The translations under genes and the position numbers were made by a program. The notes below the pieces were generated by a model that saw only the letters and a list, made by a program, of their open reading frames with translations, was not told the origin of the DNA and made no database searches. A stretch of DNA of 64,000 bases from Monodelphis domestica (lineage: Eukaryota; Chordata; Mammalia; Didelphimorphia; Didelphidae): the NCBI RefSeq assembly GCF_027887165.1, contig NC_077229.1, forward strand, positions 374,342,570 to 374,406,569. The letters are read 5' to 3'. Of this stretch, positions 43,873 to 54,298 are shown piece by piece (positions within the stretch are counted from its first letter, which is position 1; each line of letters begins with the position of its first letter).

Positions 43873-44234
43873 CCATCACCCTCAAGTAACCAAATTGTGG
43901 GGAAAAAAAAACACATACAAAAGAATTCCCAAGGGTTTAGCTAAATAAATGAATGAAATGAAATGAATGAATGAAATCTGTAGAACAGGGAAAATAATTT
44001 AAATGAGAAGGCTTTTGTGACAATAAATATTCTCTTGAAAAAGCCAATATAAAACTGGCAGGAAGTGTGTAATGACCCCAACCAATGTCCTCTTCGTATC
44101 TTGTACTCTGGTGTCTTGCTGTGTGGAGATGACTCTGGCTTCTCAATGATTATGTCAACAGAGTGCAAGTGATGAGTCTCCCTTAGACTCTGTGTGGGTT
44201 TACAGTCCAAAAGCTAGTCTTTTTACACTTTGCT
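43873..44234. other. Intron sequence without recognised features
   Basis: Contains a short (GAAT)n-like run at about 43949-43976. Minus-strand frames here are short and unassigned. Confidence 0.45.
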
Positions 44235-44640
44235 TTGCTCTCTAATTTAGCAATGTTGTCCTTATTGCTGTTCCTTGGAAGACGCTTTATCTTTCTGACT
44301 TGGCGTTTTCACTGGCTCTACTTCATGCCTGGAATGCTCTACCTTCTCCCTTTTATCCCTTGGCTCATCTGAATTCTGGCAAGATATAGCTTAAGGGCCC
44401 CCTTCTGCAAGAGCACTTTGAAAATCACATTCCACCTTTTCAGTGCTTTACCTCTGAGATTAGCTCCCACTTACACTTCCTATATCTAGTTTATGAGTCA
44501 CTGTTTCCATATTGTCTTTTCCACTAGGCTGTGAGCTCTTTGAGAACATGGAATGTATTTTTTTTTGCCTTTCATTTCCTACCTGGAGTTTAGTACAGTG
44601 ACTGGCACATAACATGGGGTGCTTATTAAATGTTTGTCGT
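44235..44640 (+). repeat. L2 LINE 3' region
   Basis: Order: 'cctggaatgctctaccttctccc', 'aagatatagcttaagggcccccttctgcaagagcactttg', 'aggctgtgagctctttgagaacatgg', 'gtacagtgactggcacataacatggggtgcttattaaatgtttgtc'. A long L2 3' segment, followed by a (GATGGTGGTGGCGAT)-like simple repeat to about 44682. Confidence 0.8.
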
Positions 44641-45076
44641 CGATGATTGCGATGGTGGTGGTGGCGATGATGGTGATATTATCATTGAAATTATTTTGAC
44701 CACAATAACTGATGAAGTGTATCTACTGAAGTAATGCTAGATGGTGATCTGTGTTGGTGGAGGCAGTGTGCACCATGAGGATTTCACAAATCTTCTGATA
44801 GAATACCATTTTTGTCATTTTTTCATTTGAATAAACCTCATCTAATGTCAGGCAATCTATGCAAGGAAGAATAAGGGAAACACTGTGCCTTATAATACTT
44901 TTGGATGGATGAACAAATGTATGGCAGGAAGAAGAAGTATGGCCCCATGAAAAGAGAGTTAGATTTGGACATGGACACAAGGTCCGCCAGTTACTGTGTG
45001 TGGGGTCATGGGCAAGTCTTTGAACCTGTGTGGTTCTCAGTTTCTTTATTGATTAAATTATTGAGTTGAATTAGGT

Positions 45077-45476
45077 CAGGAATTTCTAACTTGAGGTACA
45101 TTAATTTATCTTTTTTTTAAACTTAAATAACTTTTTTTGGTATAATTGGTGACCTTTGAAATTCTATATAATTTGTTTTATCCATTTTAAAACACTATTC
45201 AAGGGGACAACTTAGGTGACTCAGTAGATTGAGAGACAGCCCTAGGGATAGAGGGTCCTGGGTTTAAATTTGACCTCAGATATTTCCTAGCTGTATGACT
45301 CTGGGCAAGTCACTTAACCCCATTGCCCAGCCCTTAATACTCTTCTGCCTGGGAACAGTTCTAAAAAGGAAGTAAAGGTTTAAAAACAACCCAACAATAT
45401 CCTGAGAAGTCCATAGGCTACACTAGAATGCCAAAGAAGTCCGTAACGCACAAAACAAGGTTAAAAACTCCCAGAC
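45077..45476 (+). mobile_element. hAT-like MITE split by a SINE
   Basis: Left half 45077-45199 ('caggaatttctaacttgaggtac', 'ttatccattttaaaacactattc') and right half 45400-45476 ('tcctgagaagtccataggctac', 'tgccaaagaagtccgtaacgcacaaaacaaggttaaaaactccc'). I recognise the ends as those of a MITE with 'cttaacctggggtcc'-type inverted termini. It is inside the MIR and itself contains the SINE at 45200. Confidence 0.6.
45200..45399 (+). repeat. Marsupial SINE, sense, inside the MITE
   Basis: Contains 'ggggacaacttaggtgactcagtagattgagagacagccctaggg', 'gacctcagatatttcctagctgtatgactctgggcaagtcacttaacccc', 'ctcttctgcctgggaacagttctaaaaaggaagtaaaggtttaaaaac'. Full-length and the youngest layer of the nest. 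Confidence 0.88.
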
Positions 45477-45515
45477 CAAATGATATCTAAGGTCCTTCCC
45501 AGTTCTAAATGTATT

Positions 45516-46805
45516 TTTTTTTATTTTATAAATTTAATGATAACAACATTTAAGCCAGTCTTCACAGAATTTAAACAGGAGAGAACCACCACATTGCAGG
45601 GTATTCCAGCTGCAAAATATGTGAAAGAGAGGGAATGATAAATTATTTGCTTTGCTGGCTGACAGTGCTAGTAATATGAAAGCAGCATGGGACTTCGGAA
45701 TGGATAAATATCCATATGTCACTGTTGGAGGCCTAAAGTTGCTTCTTAGTGATATCATGATGTTGGACCCTCTCCAAAACATGTAGAGGAGAGTGAAAGT
45801 TATAAAACATGTAAAAGTTTCTCATATTACAGTTGCTGTCTTTATGAAGCAGCAAGAAGAAAAGAATGAAAATAAAATAGTAACACAAAATGTAGTAAAA
45901 TTCAAGGGACATATAGGAGGAATGGTCTTTGTGTGAGTACCAAAAATCAAAACGAAGCCCTTCAAGACATAATGAAAGCCAAGAATTTTACAGTAAACAG
46001 AAGTTTAAAAATCTTTTATTTGATGGCTATTATTCTGGGTTTAGCTGAAGAATTCTCTGAAAAATTCTGTAGTCACTTCTTCAGCAATTTTACCTAATTA
46101 TTAAAATCAAAATGTACAGATAAAAATGCATAGCTTTTAAAGATCTAGATACACGTTTGCTTACAAATAAGGAGGGAAGAAAAGGGAAAGTTCATTAAAT
46201 TAATTGGAAGAATTTCTTGCTAGTCAGTTCATGCTATAGAAATTCTTTTGAATCTAAGATTCGAAGGCTGAAATTGAAGTGGTGATTGGATTATAAAGCA
46301 AGCAGTATGCTTAGAACTTAACACTGGAATGGTTCTTTGATATGTTGTTGAAGATTGAACATTTTCATATATTTGGCCCAGAAACATAGTTTGGAATTCT
46401 GCTAATTTGCATTTGCAAATACGAACAGAGACTGTTTTAGTGACTGCTCAGAAAGTTATAATTTATGAACTTTAGAAGCTTTTCTCTCAACTCCTTAAAG
46501 AAATGATCATTGTGTTTGCTTGACACTCCGGAGGGGGCTAATTCTAGAAAACACAATAACTTTCCTTTTTTTAAACTATAATTGGGTCTTTGAACAACTT
46601 CTGTTCCCAAGTTTTTGGCCACTTTTCCTAATTAGTTGAACCCCAGGGATACTAATCTTAAGTCTTAGTTCAAGAATTTTGAACTCAATTTTAAACAAAA
46701 ATTAGAAGAGATTTTTAAGTAAATTATTTATCATGTATATAATTATACTTTTAAATGATATATACTATGACACAAAATCAGAATTAGTCCCTTTCAAGTT
46801 TGAGA
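45516..46805. other. Intron sequence without recognised features
   Basis: No family is assigned. Minus-strand frames at 45534-45782 and 46437-46622 have no recognised motif. Confidence 0.45.
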
Positions 46806-47035
46806 CTGAGATTCAGGTTTGGAATCCTATGACCTAGGAGTCGGATCTAGCCTAGATTTACTCACAAAAGTGCCAGCACTTATGTGCCAATCATGTGATC
46901 TTTGATAAATCATAACTGTACCTTTAAGCAGAAATAATAACTCCTGCCACACCATCCTTACTGCTAGAATTCTTGGAGTGAAACATAATAGCATATGTGA
47001 AAGCACTCAGGAAGATATAAACTATCTTTAAATAT
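46806..47035 (+). repeat. MIR SINE, diverged
   Basis: Contains 'ggaatcctatgacctaggagtcggatctagcct', 'catgtgatctttgataaatcataactg' and 'gaaagcactcaggaagatataaacta', the MIR order with extensive change. Confidence 0.55.
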
Positions 47036-48424
47036 GAAGTTGATGCAGAGATCTTATTAACACAATGTAAGATACACGAAATATTTTTAATGTCCCTAAA
47101 ACAAACAAAATGATTTTACCTATATGAATGAGGGGTCAAAAGATTATTACTTATACTTTAATTTTTCAAAAAAATTTCCCTGCTTCCTTTGGGTGATGGG
47201 TTGAGTTGAAGCAAGGAACATATCTTTTCTCAGGCTTTAGTTTTTCTGGAAATTCTAAATCTCTAGTAATTACAGTATGGACTCAATATTTTCTATTCCA
47301 AACTGGAAGTTTCATGCACACATGCTCATTTAAACACATTTTTTCCTCAACAAGATAACTGGCTATTTTATACAAGCTCTTGTTTTCAAACCACTGCTGT
47401 TTACAGTCTGGGAAGGCATATTTACATTAGAGTGACCTTCCCAAGTCAGAATTTACAAAGCAACTCTACATTTTTGCTCTCTGATTACTCAAGCTTTTGT
47501 ACAAGATGCTTTCCATTATAGCTCCTCTAGGCAGAGAACTGTTGCCATAAAAAGTAAAGTTTCTTTTCTTAGCTAAAAATCTGAGCTTTTATTATTATTT
47601 TTAAAGCAGAACTATAAAGACTTACTTGTAGAGGAAAATATTTTCAGGAATCATTTTGGTTCCTGTTTTATTTCAAGTTCTTTTTTAAAAAATCAGTTTC
47701 AGATAATGTAAGTACACTAAAACCTTCTTCTAACATTGTCTGCTTTGAAGATAAAATTGATATAAGGCAGATCCAGCTTGGATTCTATCAGGAAGAGTTT
47801 AGAGATTGAAGGCCTGAAAGAAACATAATATGATAAGGCAGTCTTACCTATTAGGCAGTACTATGTCGTGCCCTCTAAAATAATATCACAGTAGGTCCTA
47901 ATGCACTTTGTTGACAGTACTCAGAGGGTTTGCCTTGTCTTTGACCTAGATTCCGGTCCTGAATTCCTTTATCAAGATGAAGCATTGAAATTGTCTGCTC
48001 AGCAAGACTCTGACTTAACTCTGATTATAATTCTAGCTATAGTGAGCTCCTACCTGGCTCATACTACCAGGATCTGGCCATTAAACTTGAGAAGGATGCA
48101 AAGAACCCAGAAATGTCAACATTAGTCCCACTTGATTTAGGTTTATAACCTAATTCCTAAATAGGTCATTGGTATCTGAATAGGCTTGTCCTTTTACCTC
48201 TCCAGGAAGTCATTCTGAACCCTGTCAGGGTAGCTGCCCAAACCAAGGGACAGAACTGTAAAAGTCTGCATCTCATAAAATATGCTGCCCCTTCTCTGAT
48301 CATTAAATGTTCAAGAATCTTGAGTGTTCTAGAATCTGTGCTTCAGAAGAAATATCCAAAAATTAATTGCCAAAGCATGATATGAGGAAAAGTAAAATCT
48401 TCCCTTATTAATTTGTCTTATGGT
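47036..48424. other. Repeat-poor intron block
   Basis: About 1.4 kb with no recognisable repeat or coding signal, AT-rich. A 74-codon frame at 47901 has no known similarity. It is a candidate region for conserved non-coding sequence. Confidence 0.4.
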
Positions 48425-48645
48425 AAAGGGTCCTGGGCAGCATCGAGTACCGGGACTGTGGTCAGGAGACTGATCTTCCTGAGTTCAAATCTGGCCTCAG
48501 ACACTAGCTGTGAGACCCTGGGAAAGTAATGTACCCCTATTCTTCCATTCCTCATCTGTAAAATGAGCTGGAGAAGTATTTTTGTTAAGAAAATCCCCAA
48601 TGGGGTCTTGAGGAGTCTGACACAACTGAAACAGGTGAATGACCA
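48425..48645 (+). repeat. MAR1-type CORE-SINE, sense
   Basis: Contains 'aagggtcctgggcagcatcgagtaccggg', 'cctgagttcaaatctggcctcagacactagctgtgagaccctgg', 'cattcctcatctgtaaaatgagctggagaagtattt', 'aagaaaatccccaatggggtcttgaggagtctgacacaactgaaac'. Near full length and well preserved. Confidence 0.9.
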
Positions 48646-50525
48646 CAGCAAAAAAGAAACATGGAGATATTTTTGGTTTCTCTGCTTCGAAATGTTCAGG
48701 GAAAGATGGGTGGGCAAATGATCATTTTGGCTTTATTAAGACAGTACCTGAGGTCAGGCAAAATACACAGTACTCAATGAAAGCCTAGTCCATCCTGTGG
48801 ACCCTGTTCCAGCTGAAGTATTAGAATGAGGTCCTTTATCTGCTGCCAATGGTAAACTCCTTTATAAGGGGAAGTTTGATTCTTTAAAACATTATCATAT
48901 GATATTGATCATCCTTGAATCTGCAGAAAAAAACTTTTATTGGTATTCCTTACATTTCTTCTTCTACCATTGTTCCAAGGTGGACATGCTCTAGGAAATC
49001 CTTGGAGGAAACATTAATCGGGTGGGTGAAAGAAGAACTTTTATAGTCAACTTTATCACTGGACTGTGACGTAGATTTAATGTTAAGCCTTAAAACAATA
49101 TATAAAGGAATATCTTCTGTAAGGTAGCTTACATGATGCATTTCAAATTATATCTATCTATATCTATTCCTGTATATATCAGATCTATGTATATACATCC
49201 TTATGTGGATATATGTAAACATGTAGGCATGTTGGTGTTTGTGTGTATATAATATGCTCTTTGCAGTTATCCATCCTACTGCTTATCTGCCCTAGCACAG
49301 ATAAGTGAAGAGTGGCTATAAATATATTTAAACATACTTTACAGAGCCATTAAGATGAGTTCACTTCAAGTCCAGTTACCTAAAAAGAAGTCGACACTTT
49401 TATTTGTTCTGTACTGATTCATCCATCAGTTGTGATCACCAGAACTTGCCTTTTCTTGACAGTTGTGCAAAGAAGACAGATAACTCTTTATACACCGTGT
49501 TCTTGAGAATTAGCTGCTAGCCTTTCAAAACTAAGGAAATGAAGCAGCAGTAAAGGATTTCTACAAAAGAAGCAGCAAATAGATTTTCACATACAGGACT
49601 ACAATCCATAATTTTCAGTCTCTTTTCAGCATACTTAAATGGGTCCCTAATGTTTTCCATCTGAAATTGTCACGTAATGCTTATGTGCTCATTTCCTCCA
49701 TAATAGTTTTAAAAAACCCAGTGTTTGAATCTTTTAAAATGAAGAACATAGTAGAATATTGAATTTACACTGCAACAATGAGATGCTTTATCTGTTTTCA
49801 GCCTACAATAAAAACGCTTAATCTCATTAATTTAATATTCAAGTAACAAAAATAAAACTTTATTAACTTCGAGTGTTTAAAAGATCAACAATTAATTAGA
49901 AAGACTTTCTTCAGAGTAAATAAATAACATAGGCCACTGTCATTCTTTTAGTTATTTGTCCATTGACTTTTAAACTCTTTCCTATTAATTTCTCCTTTTG
50001 TACTCTTCTATTTTCAAATAAAATTACTTGGGAAAACAAATGAACACATTGTATAGAGAAGACCGGTTTCATCAAAGAGAACCAAGAAAAGCTAAGGGAA
50101 ATGAGGCCATTATAAATATTTTCTATTTGTTTCCTTAGATTACTTCAGTTTCCTGAGATTGGCTCAGGTCCCGATTGGGTGCTTCATGGTGGCTCTGCTT
50201 TATAGGGTGTACACTGAGTACACTCTAGTCCAGCTACTCTTGAGACAGCACAGGGCAATCTCAGGATTCTAACTGAGAATAGTCATTGACTGCCAACATT
50301 AATGAACATGAACATGTATTCTAATGGTCTCCTTGGGTGGTGGGAGGAATTTGGGGGTGATTAATAAAATGGTAGAGGACTCAAAGCAGTATCTCCAATT
50401 ATAGATTGTATTTCTTGTAAAGTATTCTTGCTTTATGATTTCAAAACTTTGTTCATGCTTCTTCCAGAGAACAAACAAATTCAAGACCAAATCATGAAGA
50501 TTTTGTGGAACATACCTTTTCAGGG
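48646..50525. other. Repeat-poor intron block
   Basis: No SINE or LINE is recognised over 1.9 kb, apart from a TA/ATC-rich simple patch at about 49150-49250. The part at 49500-50150 is AT-rich with several TAATTA/ATTAAT homeodomain-like core motifs. It is a candidate for conserved regulatory sequence by lack of repeats only. Confidence 0.4.
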
Positions 50526-50765
50526 GGCCTTAAAACAAATTATTACTGTTAATAGACATTTGTGTAGTTATTTAAATTTTATGAAGCTATTTATATATAC
50601 CATTTTGTTTGAACCACACAACAAACTTGTGGGTAGTGAGAGTATAGGTATTATCCTCATTTTTCAGATGGGGAAATTGAGGCTTAGGTAAGTGATGAGA
50701 CTTTCTATGGTTATAGAATTGATATCAGAGCTGGGATTTGAACCTGTTTCTCAGGCTTCAGGTTC
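50526..50765 (+). repeat. MIR-like SINE
   Basis: Contains 'taatagacatttgtgtagttatttaaattttatgaagctatttatatatacc', 'gtgggtagtgagagtataggtattatcctcatttttcagatggggaaattgaggcttag' and 'atatcagagctgggatttgaacctg'. Confidence 0.75.
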
Positions 50766-50911
50766 AATATATGAACATTTAAAACTAAATAATTTATGTA
50801 GCATGTTGCCAAATGATACCTGCCCCTTTCTACCAGCACCAAACAGAAATCATAGTCTTCACAGGTTGCAAATTCCAGCATTATTTCACTCAGAGAAGAT
50901 TTATTTGTGAA

Positions 50912-51034
50912 TCTCTCTGTCTCTCTGTCTCTCCCTCTCTCTCTGTCTCTGTCTCTCTGTCTCTGTCTCTCTCTCCCCCCCACCCCCCATGTGTGTATGT
51001 GTGTGTGTGTGTGTGTCTGTCTGTCTGTCTGTCT
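50912..51034 (+). repeat. (CT)n / (GT)n compound microsatellite
   Basis: CT-rich with GTCT breaks (50912-50975), a C-rich bridge, then (GT)n to about 51016 and (GTCT)n to 51034. Several small chance frames lie in it. Confidence 0.95.
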
Positions 51035-51330
51035 TCATCTTAATTGCTTTTGGAACAAACTTAAATAAATAAATAAATATGAAAATTGATTGCTATTTTT
51101 ATGGTCAATAGCCTAAAAGATAAAAATAATTGAGGCAATCACTCATATGGAAAACTATTCAGTGATCTATTCAGCGTTCTAGAAAACCAGAGGCCCTATT
51201 TTATGATAGCTGGCTGTGATGCCAGCAAGAATGAATACCTAGGTTCATCTCTTAAATGATCATATCTTGACTTCCTGCAAAGTTATTTTACCTTCCAGTC
51301 TAGTTTAGACTTTGATTCTCCTATGAGATC

Positions 51331-51576
<246 letters not shown>

Positions 51577-51924
51577 ATTTTTGGTTTTCAACTCATTTCA
51601 ATTAGTATGGTTAAAGGAGGTCATCAAAAAAGCAGAAAGTATTTCAAAATTCAGGATGGAAGGATGATGACAAAATAGATCTCTTTTGATTAAATGCCAT
51701 CTAGGTACTTTCAATATTAGATATTTTAAAAACATCCATAATTTTCATTATAAAAATCAGTTGATTTTTGACTTCCAAGCAGATTTATGAATGAGCTGGC
51801 TGACTGCCAATTACTAGCCATCAACCTGGGCCAAATCTATTGACCTTTGTTGGACTCCATCTAGATTGATATGTCAGGCACCAGAACAGCTCTGAGTCCA
51901 CAAACACAGGCTTGGGATATTATC
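51577..51924. other. Intron sequence without recognised features
   Basis: A short unique stretch with nothing assigned. Confidence 0.45.
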
Positions 51925-52110
51925 ATGAAATCCTAGATTTGAAGCCAGAAGGGAACATAGAGGCCCTTCAGTCCAGCCCTCTTCTTTTGGAGATGAGGAA
52001 ACGAAGGTTTATAGAGGAGGTGTTAATGAGGTCCAACAACAGCTAGTAAGTGACAGAGTTGGGATTTGATACTTGTTTCTCTGGCATCATTATAATCATA
52101 CCATTCACTA
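51925..52110 (+). repeat. MIR SINE
   Basis: Contains 'aatcctagatttgaagccagaagggaacatagaggcccttcagtccagccctcttcttttggagatgaggaaacg' and 'aacagctagtaagtgacagagttgggatttgatac'. Confidence 0.8.
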
Positions 52111-52675
52111 TATAATGTTATATTGTAGGAATAAACATGTAGGAGAGAAAATGGTCAGTTTTACCTTCAGGATTATGTATTTATGATGATCTGCAATGAT
52201 CTAATTGTTTACCCATTAACTGACTACTAAATAGCCAGGGGGAGAAATTATTATCTGCTTAATCACAGAGAAAGGGACAAATGTTGCTTCTTGAATATTT
52301 TACTCTGGTCATTCCAAGTTATCAAAAGGGAACATATTATTTTCATTACAAAAACCCCAAATGACCTTAAAATGGTTACAAAATACAAAGTCTGACATTT
52401 TTAAAAACCAAAAATGTAGGAACATCTTGAAATAGAATGATTTGTGAAGAAAATCCGACATGAAGTCTTTTATATGACTATTTATTTTACACTTCAAAAT
52501 GCCTACTTAGGAACCTGCAACCAATTTTATTTCTTGACCAACTTTATCCTGTTTCACTTAGAAAACTGTTTTTTTCTTCTTATGAACTGACATGTAAAAA
52601 CTAAAACAAAACTAAGAACTCATCATTATTTTTGTTTAATAGCAACAAGAGTCCATCTAACAATGAATCATGCTG
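52111..52675. other. AT-rich intron sequence without recognised features
   Basis: Nothing assigned. A 62-codon minus-strand frame (52309-52497) has no known similarity. Confidence 0.45.
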
Positions 52676-52830
52676 GAGCAGCTAGCTGGCATAGTATATA
52701 GAGTGCTAGACCTGGAAAAGTTGAGTTCAAATCTGACCTCAGATACTTCCTAGCCGTGTGACCCTAGGCGACTCACTTAATCCCTTGTCTTTCTGTCTTG
52801 GAGTTGTTACTAGGGCAGAAAGTAAGGGTT

Positions 52831-52832
<2 letters not shown>
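52676..52832 (+). repeat. Marsupial SINE, sense, with (CA)n tail
   Basis: Contains 'agcagctagctggcatagtatatagagtgctagacc', 'gagttcaaatctgacctcagatacttcctagccgtgtgaccctagg', 'tgtcttggagttgttactagggcagaaagtaagggttta'. Its A-tail position is occupied by the CA repeat. Confidence 0.87.

Positions 52833-52884
<52 letters not shown>
52833..52884 (+). repeat. (CA)n microsatellite
   Basis: About 25 uninterrupted CA units directly after the SINE body at 52832. Confidence 0.98.
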
Positions 52885-52886
<2 letters not shown>

Positions 52887-54036
52887 CCAATGAATTATGC
52901 TAGTTGTGGGTTTTGCTCTCAAACCAAGACACCCTTCAGAAAGATGGCTGAGCAGAATTTGCTTTTGCTATATTATCAATAGAGCGACAGAGAGTAAAAA
53001 AATATTACATCATCTTGGAAAGTTTTTAGGTGAAAGGTAAAAGGATGAAAATAAAAATGAAAAGTTGAAAAAAAAGGAAGTGTCATACAACTGCTATTGT
53101 TTCACAAATAAATTAATCTGATTTCATGGTGAAACTGAATGTGTATCATTTGGCTCTCCTGGAGGAGAGTACTTCATTCACCAGTGCAGGTGGCAGTCCC
53201 TCCATATCTTCTCATCCTGCTTAGTTATTGTCGAAGTCTTTCATTAAACCTTCAGAAGGGATCCACTTCATTGGAATCCTTTCCCTACCATATTCCATGT
53301 TTCATGCATATTAAAGCAACACTTGGGCAGGCTGTCTGTGTCCCCATTCTTTCTAAAGGATGCTCAATCTCTGCTTAAAATCCAGGAAACAAATGAAATT
53401 TCCTAGGGTAAGGCCTTCAACTTCTTCAAAAGAAATACAAGCAGTAAAATGTTTCCTCTGCTAATTCTGTTTCCCAATGGATATAAATTATAAATAGAAA
53501 GCTGTGTTTAATATGTTGATATAGTGAATTGCATATCCCAGAGATCAGTTCTCATACCCTGAAAAATAATACCCAAAAGTAAAATAATAATAATAACTAC
53601 ATATAATAATACCATAAAATCTGTATATAACATTACTAGCCTACAACATAGACATTATTCCTCTTCTCCAACACTAGGATTATCCTGTGTATCTCCCTGA
53701 AAAAAATTAATTGAAGAGTAATTATTTTTTTAAGCATCTACTTCCAGCTCTACAGGATGCTAACAGTGCTTTATCAACAAATCACAAACAGAAAGAAAAA
53801 GACCTCAGGAAATAAGAGAAATCAACTTCCTTTCTACATTGAAGAGAGAAAATTATGGGTGTGAAATATGGCATATAATTTCAGACATGACTGATGTATT
53901 GGTTAGTTCTGCTGAACTGTTTTTTCTTCTTTTTAAATTTCTTTGTTAGGAGATATCTTGATGTGACAGGAGAGAAAATATATACGCATATATATGTATA
54001 TACAAGCATCCATCCATCCATATACATGCATGCATA
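52885..54036. other. Intron sequence without recognised features
   Basis: Nothing assigned except short (ATAATA)n and TATA-rich patches near 53580 and 53985. A plus-strand frame at 53139-53378 has no known similarity. Confidence 0.45.
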
Positions 54037-54298
54037 TACTCATTGTTGTTCAGTTTTTTCAGTCATATCTGACTCTTTGGGACCCCATTTAGGGTCATTT
54101 TCTTGGCAAAGATACTGGACTGGTTTGCCATTTCTTTCTCTAGCTCATTTGACAGATGAAGAAACTGAGGCAAACAGGATTAAGTGACTTACTTGCCCAG
54201 GGTCAGACAGTTAGTAACTGAGGCTGTATTTGAACTCATGAAGACAAATCTTCCTGATTCCAAGCCCAGCGCTTTATCCACTGTGCCATCTAGCTGCC
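54037..54298 (-). repeat. MAR1-type CORE-SINE, antisense
   Basis: Well preserved: 'tgttgttcagttttttcagtcatatctgactctttgggacccc', 'ttcttggcaaagatactggactggtttgcc', 'gatgaagaaactgaggcaaacaggattaagtgac' and 'tatccactgtgccatctagctgcc'. It is flanked on both sides by (TATA/CATA)-rich sequence that may have been the target. Confidence 0.92.

Larger units (their letters stand above)
44935..45515 (+). repeat. MIR SINE containing nested insertions
   Basis: The MIR left part (44940-45076: 'gttactgtgtgtggggtcatgggcaagtctttgaacc', 'ttctcagtttctttattgattaaattattgagttgaattagg') is separated by the nested elements below from its right part (45477-45515: 'accaaatgatatctaaggtccttcccagttctaaatg'). Confidence 0.75.

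Noticed and set aside
45534..45782. Possible processed pseudogene
   Set aside because: The frame shows no similarity to a protein I know, and no poly(A) or flanking duplication was found.
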